Source: an uncultured Catenibacterium sp. | Lineage (GTDB): Bacteria; Bacillota_I; Bacilli_A; Erysipelotrichales; Coprobacillaceae | Reading direction: 5' to 3' | NCBI GenBank assembly: GCA_900540685.1 | Contig: UQGS01000010.1 | Location: 1 to 51,411, forward strand | DNA: 51,411 bases | Part shown: positions 16,392-24,603 of the stretch, piece by piece | Layout: every line of letters starts with the position of its first letter | Numbering within the stretch: the first letter of the stretch is position 1 | Translations under genes and position numbers: made by a program | Notes under the pieces: generated by a model | Databases searched by the model: none | What the model was told of the DNA's origin: nothing | What the model saw: the letters and a program-made list of their open reading frames with translations, nothing else

Positions 16392-17075
16392 ATGACATTA
16401 CTTGTTTTTATGATAGGTACTTGTTTTGGCAGTTTTATATCTTGTATGTCACATCGTTATATTACTCATACTTCAATACTAGGAAGAAGTCATTGTGATT
16501 ATTGCGCTCATACACTTCATTTATTAGATTTAATTCCCGTATTATCTTATATATTACTTAAAGGACAATGTCGTTATTGTCATCATAAACTGAGTAAGAA
16601 CCTGCTCATTCATGAAGTGATTGCAGGTTTTTTATTTGTTTTATTTTATCTGCATGATGGTTTAAATACACTCTATTTAACTCATATATGCACTCTCACA
16701 TGCTTTTATATTATTTCTATTATAGACTTCCATCTCTATGAAATACCTGATAGCTATCTTCTTATTAGCCTATTAACTAGCTTTAAGATGATATATCTTA
16801 AAGAATCTCTCTTGTTTCTACTGTTTCTTATTCTATTTGTATATCTCTTCTATAAAATTGTAGGAAAAGAAGGATTTGGTGGAGGAGATATCAAGATGTT
16901 AGGTGTCTGCACACTTTCCTTAGGATTCTATCAGACATTAAGTATTTTATCTATTGCCTGTTTCTTAGGAATCATCTTCTCTTTTATAAACAAAAAGAAG
17001 ATGATTCCTTTTGGTCCTTTTATTGCGATAGGTTGGTTAACCATATCTTTATTTGACAGTTTCATATTCCTGTAA
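16392..17075 (+). CDS. Prepilin peptidase (type IV leader peptidase, A24 family)
   Basis: Polytopic membrane aspartyl protease of 227 residues that cleaves, and usually N-methylates, type IV prepilin-like leaders. It has the N-terminal cysteine domain with Cys35, Cys38, Cys60 and Cys63 (HCDYC and QCRYC), and the two catalytic aspartates Asp112 (SIIDFHLYEIPD) and Asp166 (GFGGGDIKMLG). About seven helices are visible. No pilin, competence comG or secretion genes lie in this window, so its substrates are encoded elsewhere. AAGGAG precedes the start and the gene follows the LysR gene closely. A ComC role in competence is plausible but unproven. Confidence 0.88.
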   Translation: MTLLVFMIGTCFGSFISCMSHRYITHTSILGRSHCDYCAHTLHLLDLIPVLSYILLKGQCRYCHHKLSKNLLIHEVIAGFLFVLFYLHDGLNTLYLTHICTLTCFYIISIIDFHLYEIPDSYLLISLLTSFKMIYLKESLLFLLFLILFVYLFYKIVGKEGFGGGDIKMLGVCTLSLGFYQTLSILSIACFLGIIFSFINKKKMIPFGPFIAIGWLTISLFDSFIFL

Positions 17076-17103
17076 TACTATTTTTGTCATAGGAGGTGTT
17101 CTT

Positions 17104-18414
17104 ATGGCATCACTCTTTGAAGAAACATTCAATGAACCTCTTCCTTCAAGACTAAGACCTGATAACCTTGATGAATTTGTCGGACAGACTCATCTTGTAG
17201 GAAAAGGAAAAATACTGAGAAGACTCATAGAAACAGATTCTATTTCTTCTATGATCTTCTGGGGACCACCTGGCGTAGGTAAAACAACACTCGCAAGAAT
17301 TATTGCCTCTCATACACATTCTTCTTTTATTGATTTTTCTGCTGTGACAAGTGGTATTAAAGAAATAAGAGAAGTGATGAAGCAGGCTGAAAACAATCGT
17401 GTCTTTGGTGAAAAGACGATTCTTTTTGTGGATGAAATACATCGTTTTAATAAATCACAACAGGATGCTTTCCTACCTTTTGTAGAAAAAGGTAGTATTA
17501 TACTAATAGGTGCCACAACAGAAAATCCATCATTTGAAATCAATGGTGCCCTTTTATCACGTTGTAAAGTATTTGTCCTCAATGCACTTGAAGAAGAGGA
17601 TATTGTATCGCTATTAAAGCATGCGATTACAAGTCCTAAGGGATTTGGAAACCTGAAGATTGATATATCGGATGACTGTCTTCACCTTATTGCCTCTTTT
17701 AGTAATGGTGATGCAAGAAATGCCTTATCTACTTTAGAAATGGTCATTAATAATAGTGATGAGAAAGATGGAATCATACATGTCACCAAAACCATCATTG
17801 AACAATGTACACAGAAGAAATCTCTTTTATATGATAAGAAAGGGGAGGAACACTACAATCTGATTAGCGCATTACATAAATCGATGCGTAATTCAGATCC
17901 TGATGCCGCTGTGTATTGGCTGGCAAGAATGTTGGAGGCGGGGGAAGATCCTCTTTATGTTGCCAGAAGAGTGATTCGTTTTGCGAGTGAAGATATTGGT
18001 TTGGCAGATCCTCGTGCTTTATCTATTGCGAATGATGCCTATACAAGCTGTCATTATATAGGGATGCCTGAATGTTCAGTGATATTAACGCAGGCTGTTG
18101 TTTATATGTCCATGGCACCTAAATCCAACTCTTTATATGTGGCCTATGAAACAGCTAAAAAAGATGCTTTAAAAGAATTATCAGAACCAGTCCCATTAGT
18201 CATTCGTAATGCACCTACAAAACTGATGAAGGAGCTGCATTATGGGGAAGGCTATCAGTATGCCCATGATACAAAAGAAAAGATTACGAATATGCAATGT
18301 CTGCCTGATTCATTAAAAGACAGGGAATACTATCTTCCAGGTACACAAGGTGCAGAGAAACAGTATAAAAATAGATTAGATGAAATTAAGAAGTGGAGAA
18401 AAGAAAATCAATGA
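17104..18414 (+). CDS. rarA: Replication-associated recombination protein A (MgsA/RarA AAA+ ATPase)
   Basis: AAA+ ATPase of 436 residues acting at stalled replication forks, related to clamp-loader subunits and eukaryotic WRNIP1. Walker A is GPPGVGKTT (54-62), Walker B is LFVDEIHRFNKSQQD (107-121), sensor 1 is GATTENPSFE and the arginine-finger segment is ALLSRC. The C-terminal tetramerisation domain includes EAGEDPLYVARRVIRFASEDIGLADP and YLPGTQG. I chose the ATG at 17104 after AGGAGGTG; an in-frame extension to 17053 overlaps the previous gene and lacks an RBS. Its stop overlaps the start of the NUDIX gene (ATGA). Confidence 0.95.
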   Translation: MASLFEETFNEPLPSRLRPDNLDEFVGQTHLVGKGKILRRLIETDSISSMIFWGPPGVGKTTLARIIASHTHSSFIDFSAVTSGIKEIREVMKQAENNRVFGEKTILFVDEIHRFNKSQQDAFLPFVEKGSIILIGATTENPSFEINGALLSRCKVFVLNALEEEDIVSLLKHAITSPKGFGNLKIDISDDCLHLIASFSNGDARNALSTLEMVINNSDEKDGIIHVTKTIIEQCTQKKSLLYDKKGEEHYNLISALHKSMRNSDPDAAVYWLARMLEAGEDPLYVARRVIRFASEDIGLADPRALSIANDAYTSCHYIGMPECSVILTQAVVYMSMAPKSNSLYVAYETAKKDALKELSEPVPLVIRNAPTKLMKELHYGEGYQYAHDTKEKITNMQCLPDSLKDREYYLPGTQGAEKQYKNRLDEIKKWRKENQ

Positions 18415-18917
18415 GCTATTGTGTTAAATGTGGTCATGAATTAATAGAAAAAGAAAATGGCATAGATGGGATGATACCTTATTGTCCAAACTGTCAGGAA
18501 TTCAGATTCCCGATGTTTAATAGTGCAGTGAGTGCTCTAGTCCTCAATCCAGAGAAGGATAAGATCCTCTTGATCCAGCAATATGGACGTAAGGATAATA
18601 TCTTAATAGCTGGATATGTTACTAAAGGTGAGAATGCAAAGCAGGCTCTTTTTAGAGAAGTCAAAGAAGAAACAGGGCTCACTATTTCTTCTTATGAATT
18701 CAATGACAATGAATACTATGCACGTACCAATACTTATATTAATAACTATATTGTTGTTGTAGAAGATGAATCATTCCATTGTAATGAAGAAGTAGATTAT
18801 GCAAAATGGTATGATCTAAAAGATGCAATGAATATCATTAAACCTGATTCTTTAGCTCAGGAACTACTTAGAAGATATTTATATAAGAGAGAACATAATC
18901 TTGTCTTCACAAAATAA
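18411..18917 (+). CDS. NUDIX hydrolase with N-terminal zinc ribbon (NudC-like)
   Basis: Predicted nucleoside-diphosphate-linked hydrolase of 168 residues. A zinc ribbon with Cys4, Cys7, Cys25 and Cys28 (CVKCG, YCPNC) precedes the NUDIX box, where Gly68, Glu74, Arg82-Glu83, Glu86-Glu87 and Gly89 fit GX5EX7REUXEEXGU. The zinc ribbon and layout resemble NAD pyrophosphatase NudC but without its N-terminal domain, so the substrate is uncertain. The ATG overlaps the rarA stop and is preceded by GGAGAAAAG; a GTG 18 bases upstream is a weaker start. Confidence 0.88.
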   Translation: MSYCVKCGHELIEKENGIDGMIPYCPNCQEFRFPMFNSAVSALVLNPEKDKILLIQQYGRKDNILIAGYVTKGENAKQALFREVKEETGLTISSYEFNDNEYYARTNTYINNYIVVVEDESFHCNEEVDYAKWYDLKDAMNIIKPDSLAQELLRRYLYKREHNLVFTK

Positions 18918-18919
18918 AA

Positions 18920-18942
18920 GACGACTATTTGAAGTAGTCGTC
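18920..18942. terminator. Hairpin between convergent NUDIX and DUF3298-like genes
   Basis: GACGACTA (18920-18927) pairs with TAGTCGTC (18935-18942). On the minus strand a T-rich tract (CTTTTATTTT) follows, so it mainly suits the minus-strand gene, whose stop codon lies in the stem. Confidence 0.65.
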
Positions 18943-19614
18943 AAGTAAGTCATTTTTAATTGTGAATGTAGGATTTCCCATATAACCAGGCGCTACCTCG
19001 AACTGATCAAAACAGATGACAAGTTCACCCTTTTTATTAATATAGTAGCTTTGATTCTTAGAAATAGTTTGAAAGCGAGGGTTATCGTTCTTATGACACC
19101 AGTACACTTTATTGGTGTCTTTTTTCATGTCTGCTTTCATTTGTCTGAGTATTTCTTTAGAAATCACTTCTTTATATTTATTATCCTTAAAATAAGCAGA
19201 AAGAGGAATACTCTTTCCTGTGGATTTATTAATGGTATAATAAACATTCTTTGTATAACTATCTGCCTGTGATTTATGTAATTCTAATTTAAGCGTAAAT
19301 AGCTGATCTGTATTATAAATCACTTTATGATCGATAGAATAATAGCTTCCATTTTTCTCCTCTTTAGAAATGAAATTCTTAATCGTAGACGCCATCTTAT
19401 GATTCACTACATCAAGCGCTTCCTGTTTATTATTATCTGCAGTTGTAATCCATGGAACATGGGATTTATTGACATCTATAGTAAATAGGTTAGACAGAGT
19501 GAGTCTATTTGATGTATCAGTATCTTTATTGAGTTGACAATTGACTAGTACAAGTATAGTCACAAGGACAATAAAGGAAAGTCCTATCTTTTTCCAAAAT
19601 GTTAGTTTATGCAT
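18925..19614 (-). CDS. Membrane-anchored DUF3298-like extracytoplasmic protein
   Basis: Protein of 229 residues with an N-terminal hydrophobic anchor (about 11-25, IGLSFIVLVTILVLVNC) followed by an extracellular part. NHKMASTIKNFISKEE, then YTKNVYYTINKSTGKSIPLSAYF, and the ending YKEVISKEILRQMK resemble the DUF4163/DUF3298 module found in RsiV-like anti-sigma factors and PdaC. The VNCQ stretch could be a lipobox-like site but the context is weak. No sigma factor gene is adjacent. GGTGAT precedes the ATG, and a TATAAT -10 lies in the 50-bp gap behind the pfk terminator. Function unknown. Confidence 0.65.
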   Translation of the reverse strand: MHKLTFWKKIGLSFIVLVTILVLVNCQLNKDTDTSNRLTLSNLFTIDVNKSHVPWITTADNNKQEALDVVNHKMASTIKNFISKEEKNGSYYSIDHKVIYNTDQLFTLKLELHKSQADSYTKNVYYTINKSTGKSIPLSAYFKDNKYKEVISKEILRQMKADMKKDTNKVYWCHKNDNPRFQTISKNQSYYINKKGELVICFDQFEVAPGYMGNPTFTIKNDLLDDYFK

Positions 19615-19640
19615 AGTATCACCTAACTCACATTATACAC

Positions 19641-19666
19641 AAAAAAACTGTTCTTGCGAACAGTTT
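19641..19666 (-). terminator. Terminator of the phosphofructokinase gene
   Basis: AAACTGTTC (19645-19653), loop TTGC and GAACAGTTT (19658-19666). On the minus strand seven T residues follow the stem. It overlaps the pfk stop codon. Confidence 0.9.
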
Positions 19667-20732
19667 ACTCACCAAATGAGATACCCACAAGCTTTGCGCT
19701 TTGTACAATTTCTCCTTCAGTATCTACAAATTTCAATTTACCTGCAGTGGCTTCTAATGGAATATGTGTGACATGATTTCCTTGTAATACAACATATTCA
19801 CCATAATGTTTCTTGATGATCAATCTTGCACCTTCTACACCAAAACGTGTAGAGATTTCACGATCATAACTATCAGGATTACCTCCACGCTGGGCATGAC
19901 CAATACATGATACACGAATCTCAGCATCAATTTCCTGACCTAATTCTTCAGCCACTTCATAAGCGACAGAACGACCATTTCTTGCAAGAACTTTTGCTTT
20001 ATATTCTTTTCTTTTCATTAAGGCATCTGCTTCAGAAATAGCCCCTTCTGCACAGGCAATAATGGCATAATTCTTTTCGTTCTTTAATGTTTCTTTGACT
20101 TTTTTTGCAACTACTTTAATATCATATGGAATCTCAGGTAATAGGATAACATCAGCACCTGCCGCAATACCTGCAGATAAACAGATATGTCCTACCTTAT
20201 GACCCATGACTTCAATGACGAAGACACGGCTATGACTTGTAGCTGTTGTCTTGATTTCATCTAGATAACGTGTCGCAATGGCTGTGGCAGAAGAATATCC
20301 AAATGTATAATCAGTACCCCAGGCATCATTATCAATTGTCTTAGGTAATGCAATCACATTGAGTCCTTCCTGTGATAACATATTAGCACTCTTAATAGAA
20401 CCATTCCCACCAAGTACAACTAAGCAGTCTAAATTAAGCTTCTTATACGTATTCTTCATCGCTTTAACTTTATCAAAACCATTCTCAATTACACGCATAC
20501 GCTTGAAAGGACATCTAGAACTTCCAAGAATCGTGCCACCTACATTTAAAATATCATAAAAATCATTAGGCTTCATCTTTCTGTATTTTTCATACATCAA
20601 ACCTTTATAACCATCAAGAAAGCCGATGATTTCAACATCTTTCACATTTCTATAAAGAGTGAGTGCCAACCCACGCATAGTTGCATTAAGGGCTTGACAG
20701 TCTCCTCCACTTGTTAAAATACCAACGCGCAT
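19665..20732 (-). CDS. 6-phosphofructokinase family protein (divergent active site)
   Basis: Sugar-phosphate kinase of 355 residues in the PfkA fold; the expected reaction is phosphorylation of fructose 6-phosphate. Recognisable sites are SGGDCQALNATMRG (8-21), GGNGS (108-112), PKTIDND (130-136) and the substrate motif MGHKVGH. Compared with E. coli PfkA, Asp103 is Asn110 here, Gly104 is kept as Gly111, and Gly124 is replaced by Lys131. Gly104 favours ATP, whereas Lys124 is typical of PPi-dependent or clade X enzymes, so the phosphoryl donor is uncertain. It lies 12 bp after ppk on the same strand; pairing with polyphosphate kinase could hint at phosphate or polyphosphate metabolism, which is inference. 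Confidence 0.82.
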   Translation of the reverse strand: MRVGILTSGGDCQALNATMRGLALTLYRNVKDVEIIGFLDGYKGLMYEKYRKMKPNDFYDILNVGGTILGSSRCPFKRMRVIENGFDKVKAMKNTYKKLNLDCLVVLGGNGSIKSANMLSQEGLNVIALPKTIDNDAWGTDYTFGYSSATAIATRYLDEIKTTATSHSRVFVIEVMGHKVGHICLSAGIAAGADVILLPEIPYDIKVVAKKVKETLKNEKNYAIIACAEGAISEADALMKRKEYKAKVLARNGRSVAYEVAEELGQEIDAEIRVSCIGHAQRGGNPDSYDREISTRFGVEGARLIIKKHYGEYVVLQGNHVTHIPLEATAGKLKFVDTEGEIVQSAKLVGISFGE

Positions 20733-20744
20733 ATTATACCTCCC

Positions 20745-22781
20745 TTATATTTTCTTTTTAAAGAAGTATTCCTGACTATTGATCTTCTCCTGTTTATTCT
20801 TTACACGCTTATAAGTACCATCATTTAATAAACGTGATGCTTTCACATTATCATGAAGCATCATGTCAAACATATTAAGAATAGTTTTCTTAATACGAGG
20901 ATCATGAATTGGTGCGCCTACTTCTACACGTCTTTCTAGGTTACGTGTCATTAAATCTGCAGAAGAAATATAGACTTCTGGATCTTTAGCACCAAAGATG
21001 TAAATACGAGAATGTTCCAAATAACGTCCAACAATTGAAATAACCTGAATATTTTCTGTATAGTCCTTTACACCTGGAATGATACAACAGATACCTCTTA
21101 CAACTAATTGAATCTTAACACCAGCCTGACTTGCTTCTACAAGCTTTTCAATCATCTTCTTACTTGTAACGGCATTACACTTAAATCCTACATAAGCAGG
21201 TTTACCCGCTTTAGCAAGTGCAATCTGTTCATCAATCTTTTCAAAGATTCTTGAAATCATACAATGTGGTGCCACTAATAATAAATTCGCATTATGATCT
21301 GTTTCACCAAAACATAAATGGGTAAAGAGTTCATTGGCTTCTTCACCAAAAGCATGTTCAGAAGTCATTAAACAGAAATCTGTATAGAGTTTAGAAGTCT
21401 TTTCGTTATAGTTACCCGTACCAATCTGAGTTAAATATTTGATGCCATCATCTGTACGATAAGTGACAAGACATAATTTAGAGTGTACCTTTAATTCACT
21501 TAAACCATAAATAACATGACATCCAGCACTCTCTAACTGTTTAGACCAGGCAATATTGTTTTCTTCATCAAAACGTGCACGAAGTTCTACAAGTACTGTG
21601 ACATCCTTGCCATTTTCTGCAGCACGAATCAAGCTCTTAACAACCTTAGAATTTTTTGCAACACGATAAAGTGTCATCTTAATACTGATCACCTGTGGAT
21701 CACGACTTGCTTCATCTAAGAATCTTAAGAATGGTGCCATAGATTCAAATGGATAAGAAAGTAGGATATCGTGTTTTAATACCTGCTTGATCATTGGTAC
21801 AGTATTTTCTACAAGTGGAGAATTACGCGCTTCTAAACGCTTATAGAATAATTCTGGATGACGTGATTTTAAATAATCCTGTAAAGTAAATACAAATGAG
21901 AACTCTAATGGACTTTCTACTTCAAATACCTGTCCTGAAGATAAATCAAGGAAGTGTCTTAACATATCTACTTCAATTTCTTCAAGACCAGGAGACATTT
22001 CCATTCTTAAAGGAGCAAGCTTTCTTCTCTGTTTAATAAGAGTTTCCATCATTTCGCGATAATCTTCATGTTCCTGTAAAGAATAATCATCCTCTTCAAT
22101 ATCAGCACTTCTTATAATACGAATTATAGAAGCATTCTTAACTGTTTGTCCATGAAAAATCACAGGAAGATGCTTTTTCACAATTTCTTCTGCTAAAATG
22201 AATTTACCAGGAGTGCTAGGCAAAGCAATCAATCTTTCATCAAAAGCAGCAGAACATGAAACAATACCCATCTTTCTCTTACCCTTTTTACTTTCTAATT
22301 GGGCAACAATATAGAGTTCACCATTATTAAGAAAAGGGAATGGCTGTCTTTTAGATACAACCTGTGGTGATACAAGAGGAAGCATTTCCTGAGTGAAATA
22401 ATGTTCGAGGAATTGCTTATCTTCCTTATCCTTAATATCATCATAACGAACAATCTCTACACCATATTCCTTCATCTTTTCAAGATTTGATGCATAGATC
22501 TTATCTCTCTTCTTATATAAATACTTCACCTTTCTCTCACAGGCTTTAATTTGTTCAGAAGATGTCATATTTGTCTTATTCTCTTTTAAAGCAGGATAGA
22601 ATAAAGCCTGATCAAATAAGAATCCCATACGCACTCTAAAAAATTCATCTAAGTTCGTCTGGAAAATAGAAATAAAAGTCAGACGTTCTCCTAGTGGCAC
22701 ACTGTCATCTTTGGCCTGCATAAGAACACGGTCATTAAACTTTAACCAAGACAGCTCTCGGTTATCTTTATATATATTCAT
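20745..22781 (-). CDS. ppk1: Polyphosphate kinase 1
   Basis: Enzyme of 678 residues that reversibly transfers the gamma phosphate of ATP to polyphosphate. All Ppk1 domains are present: the N-domain begins NRELSWLKFNDRVLMQA (7-23), the head domain follows, and two phospholipase-D-like C-domains carry His433 (KVHSKLCLVTYR, autophosphorylation site) and His590 (RYLEHSRIYIFG). Arg373 lies in MTLYR, and RARFDEENN is the conserved binding segment. AGGAGG precedes the ATG at 22781. A set of tandem 11-bp repeats resembling a PhoP box lies upstream (22852-22895), suggesting induction under phosphate starvation. The pfk-like gene follows in the same direction. Confidence 0.96.
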   Translation of the reverse strand: MNIYKDNRELSWLKFNDRVLMQAKDDSVPLGERLTFISIFQTNLDEFFRVRMGFLFDQALFYPALKENKTNMTSSEQIKACERKVKYLYKKRDKIYASNLEKMKEYGVEIVRYDDIKDKEDKQFLEHYFTQEMLPLVSPQVVSKRQPFPFLNNGELYIVAQLESKKGKRKMGIVSCSAAFDERLIALPSTPGKFILAEEIVKKHLPVIFHGQTVKNASIIRIIRSADIEEDDYSLQEHEDYREMMETLIKQRRKLAPLRMEMSPGLEEIEVDMLRHFLDLSSGQVFEVESPLEFSFVFTLQDYLKSRHPELFYKRLEARNSPLVENTVPMIKQVLKHDILLSYPFESMAPFLRFLDEASRDPQVISIKMTLYRVAKNSKVVKSLIRAAENGKDVTVLVELRARFDEENNIAWSKQLESAGCHVIYGLSELKVHSKLCLVTYRTDDGIKYLTQIGTGNYNEKTSKLYTDFCLMTSEHAFGEEANELFTHLCFGETDHNANLLLVAPHCMISRIFEKIDEQIALAKAGKPAYVGFKCNAVTSKKMIEKLVEASQAGVKIQLVVRGICCIIPGVKDYTENIQVISIVGRYLEHSRIYIFGAKDPEVYISSADLMTRNLERRVEVGAPIHDPRIKKTILNMFDMMLHDNVKASRLLNDGTYKRVKNKQEKINSQEYFFKKKI

Positions 22782-22851
22782 AACTTAATCCTCCTGTATA
22801 TATACTCATTATAGCGTTAATTCTAGCATTATACTAATAATAGTGTGATTT

Positions 22852-22895
22852 AGTTTAAATAAAGTTTATGTAAAGTTAGTGTAAAATTTGTTCAA
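22852..22895 (-). promoter_or_regulatory. Pho-box-like tandem 11-bp repeats upstream of ppk1
   Basis: Four consecutive 11-base units on +: AGTTTAAATAA (22852), AGTTTATGTAA (22863), AGTTAGTGTAA (22874) and AATTTGTTCAA (22885). On the ppk1 strand three of them read TTACACTAACT, TTACATAAACT and TTATTTAAACT, matching the 11-bp period and TTNACA-like core of Bacillus PhoP boxes. A TATAAT on the minus strand (22833-22828) lies just downstream, with no good -35, as expected for an activated promoter. Confidence 0.6.
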
Positions 22896-23033
22896 TTCAT
22901 ATATTTTGTAAGAAATAGAGTCTGTTTTTTGTGCAGATTTAGAAAAATGACTAAATGAACGATGGTCAGTTTCGTTGACTTTTATCCGTAACATTCTAAA
23001 ATGAGGATTAGTGAAAGAGAAAGGATGTTGATT

Positions 23034-24473
23034 ATGAATACATTAGATAAAGTATCACATGCCGCTGAAAGAAAAGCGATGGAAGTTGCAATTGACCATA
23101 TTGTGAAAGGTTTGGATAAGGATCGTACAGGAGAATATTTGAAGCTCATTGACTTGGCTGAAAAGTTCTATGGTAAAGGTTTTAGTAAAGAAAACTATGA
23201 CGCAGCGAGAATTGCGGTACAGGATCCAAACAACAAATGGGTGAAATATATCAATAGTGTGATTGATGATGCTAACCCAGAATTCATTAAGAAGACAGCT
23301 TTGAATCTTGGCTATGAAGCATTCTTTAGAGGTACAAAAACAATCCGTGAAAACAGAAAGAAATACAACTGTAATATCCCTTGGTTGATTCTTTTTGATC
23401 CAACAAGTGCCTGCAATATGCATTGTGAAGGATGCTGGAGTGGTACTTATGGACATAAGAGCAACTTAACTTTTGAAGATATGGATAAGATTGTTACACA
23501 AGGTAAAGAATTAGGGGTCTATCTTTACTTATTAACTGGTGGTGAACCACTTGTAAAGAAGAAAGAAATCATTCAATTAGCTGAAAAACATAATGATGTA
23601 GAATTCGCAATCTTCTCAAATTCTACTTTGATTGATGATGCGTTCTGTAAAGAACTTGTTAGACTTGGTAATATTACATTCTTATTATCAATTGAAGGTA
23701 CTCCAGAAACAAATGATGCAAGACGTGGTGCAGGTCACTTTGAAGCTGTTATGAAGGCTATGGATCTATTAAAGAAATATGGTATCGTCTTTGGTACATC
23801 TATCTGTTATACAAAATATAATGTAGAAGCAGTTACAAGTGATGAATTCTTTAAGATGATTACTGATAAAGGGGCTCGTTTTGGTTTCTACTTCCACTAT
23901 ATGCCAGTAGGAAACAACGCAGTTACTGACTTGCTTCCTACAATCCAACAGAGAAAGTATATGATTGATCGTATTAGATATATCCGTTCTGATGATTGTG
24001 ATATTGATTTCTATCCAATGGATTTCCAAAATGATGGTGAATATGTTGGTGGATGTATTGCCGGTGGTAGAAACTACTTCCATATCAACTCTAATGGTGA
24101 TGCAGAACCATGTGTATTTATTCATTATTCAAATACAAATATTCATGATAATTCTATTCTTGAAATGTTGCAATCACCTTTATTCATGGCTTATCATGAA
24201 GGACAGCCATTTAATGAAAATCATTTAAGACCTTGTCCAATGTTGGAAAATCCATCATTATTAAGAGAAATGGTTAAACGTACTGGTGCACATGATACAA
24301 ATATGGAATCTCCTGAAACAGCAGACCACTTATGTGATAAGTGTGAAGATTATGCAAAAGAATGGGCGCCTATTGCAGAAGAATACTGGAAGGATCATCA
24401 GCATCCTCATCCTAAGTATGAAAACTATGCACCAAAGAGAATGGAAGAATTAGGATTACATAATGAAGAATAA
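23034..24473 (+). CDS. Radical SAM protein with SPASM-like C-terminal cysteines
   Basis: Iron-sulfur enzyme of 479 residues. The radical SAM cluster motif is Cys127-x3-Cys131-x2-Cys134 (CNMHCEGCW), followed by the SAM-binding LTGGEPL. The C-terminal region holds further cysteines (GGCIAGG, EPCVFIHYS, RPCPML, LCDKC) in a SPASM-like arrangement that could bind auxiliary clusters. About 110 residues precede the core, so the architecture is longer at the N-terminus than in simple maturases. The ATG at 23034 follows AGAAAGGA; an earlier ATG at 23001 lacks an RBS. No precursor peptide gene was found next to it, although a MATE exporter follows after 130 bp. The reaction is unknown; peptide modification is possible but unsupported. 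Confidence 0.85.
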   Translation: MNTLDKVSHAAERKAMEVAIDHIVKGLDKDRTGEYLKLIDLAEKFYGKGFSKENYDAARIAVQDPNNKWVKYINSVIDDANPEFIKKTALNLGYEAFFRGTKTIRENRKKYNCNIPWLILFDPTSACNMHCEGCWSGTYGHKSNLTFEDMDKIVTQGKELGVYLYLLTGGEPLVKKKEIIQLAEKHNDVEFAIFSNSTLIDDAFCKELVRLGNITFLLSIEGTPETNDARRGAGHFEAVMKAMDLLKKYGIVFGTSICYTKYNVEAVTSDEFFKMITDKGARFGFYFHYMPVGNNAVTDLLPTIQQRKYMIDRIRYIRSDDCDIDFYPMDFQNDGEYVGGCIAGGRNYFHINSNGDAEPCVFIHYSNTNIHDNSILEMLQSPLFMAYHEGQPFNENHLRPCPMLENPSLLREMVKRTGAHDTNMESPETADHLCDKCEDYAKEWAPIAEEYWKDHQHPHPKYENYAPKRMEELGLHNEE

Positions 24474-24475
24474 AG

Positions 24476-24516
24476 AGGCAGCAGGCAGTCTTTAAGGGCA
24501 GTAGATGCTGCCTTTT
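24476..24516 (+). terminator. Terminator of the radical SAM gene
   Basis: AGGCAGCA (24476-24483) pairs with TGCTGCCT (24506-24513) around a 22-base loop, followed by TTT. It starts directly after the stop codon. Confidence 0.6.
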
Positions 24517-24603
24517 AGTATGCAAAATAGTTATAACACCTTCCACTATTGGTATTTTACTTTTATATCTTTGTTATTTAAAATGGTGTCATGGAGGTAA
24601 ATT

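Noticed and set aside
17053..17103. Upstream extension of rarA
   Set aside because: It overlaps the prepilin peptidase gene, has no RBS, and the family starts at MASLFE.
23055..23456. Long minus-strand frame inside the radical SAM gene
   Set aside because: Composition is that of an antisense shadow and the opposite strand encodes conserved motifs.
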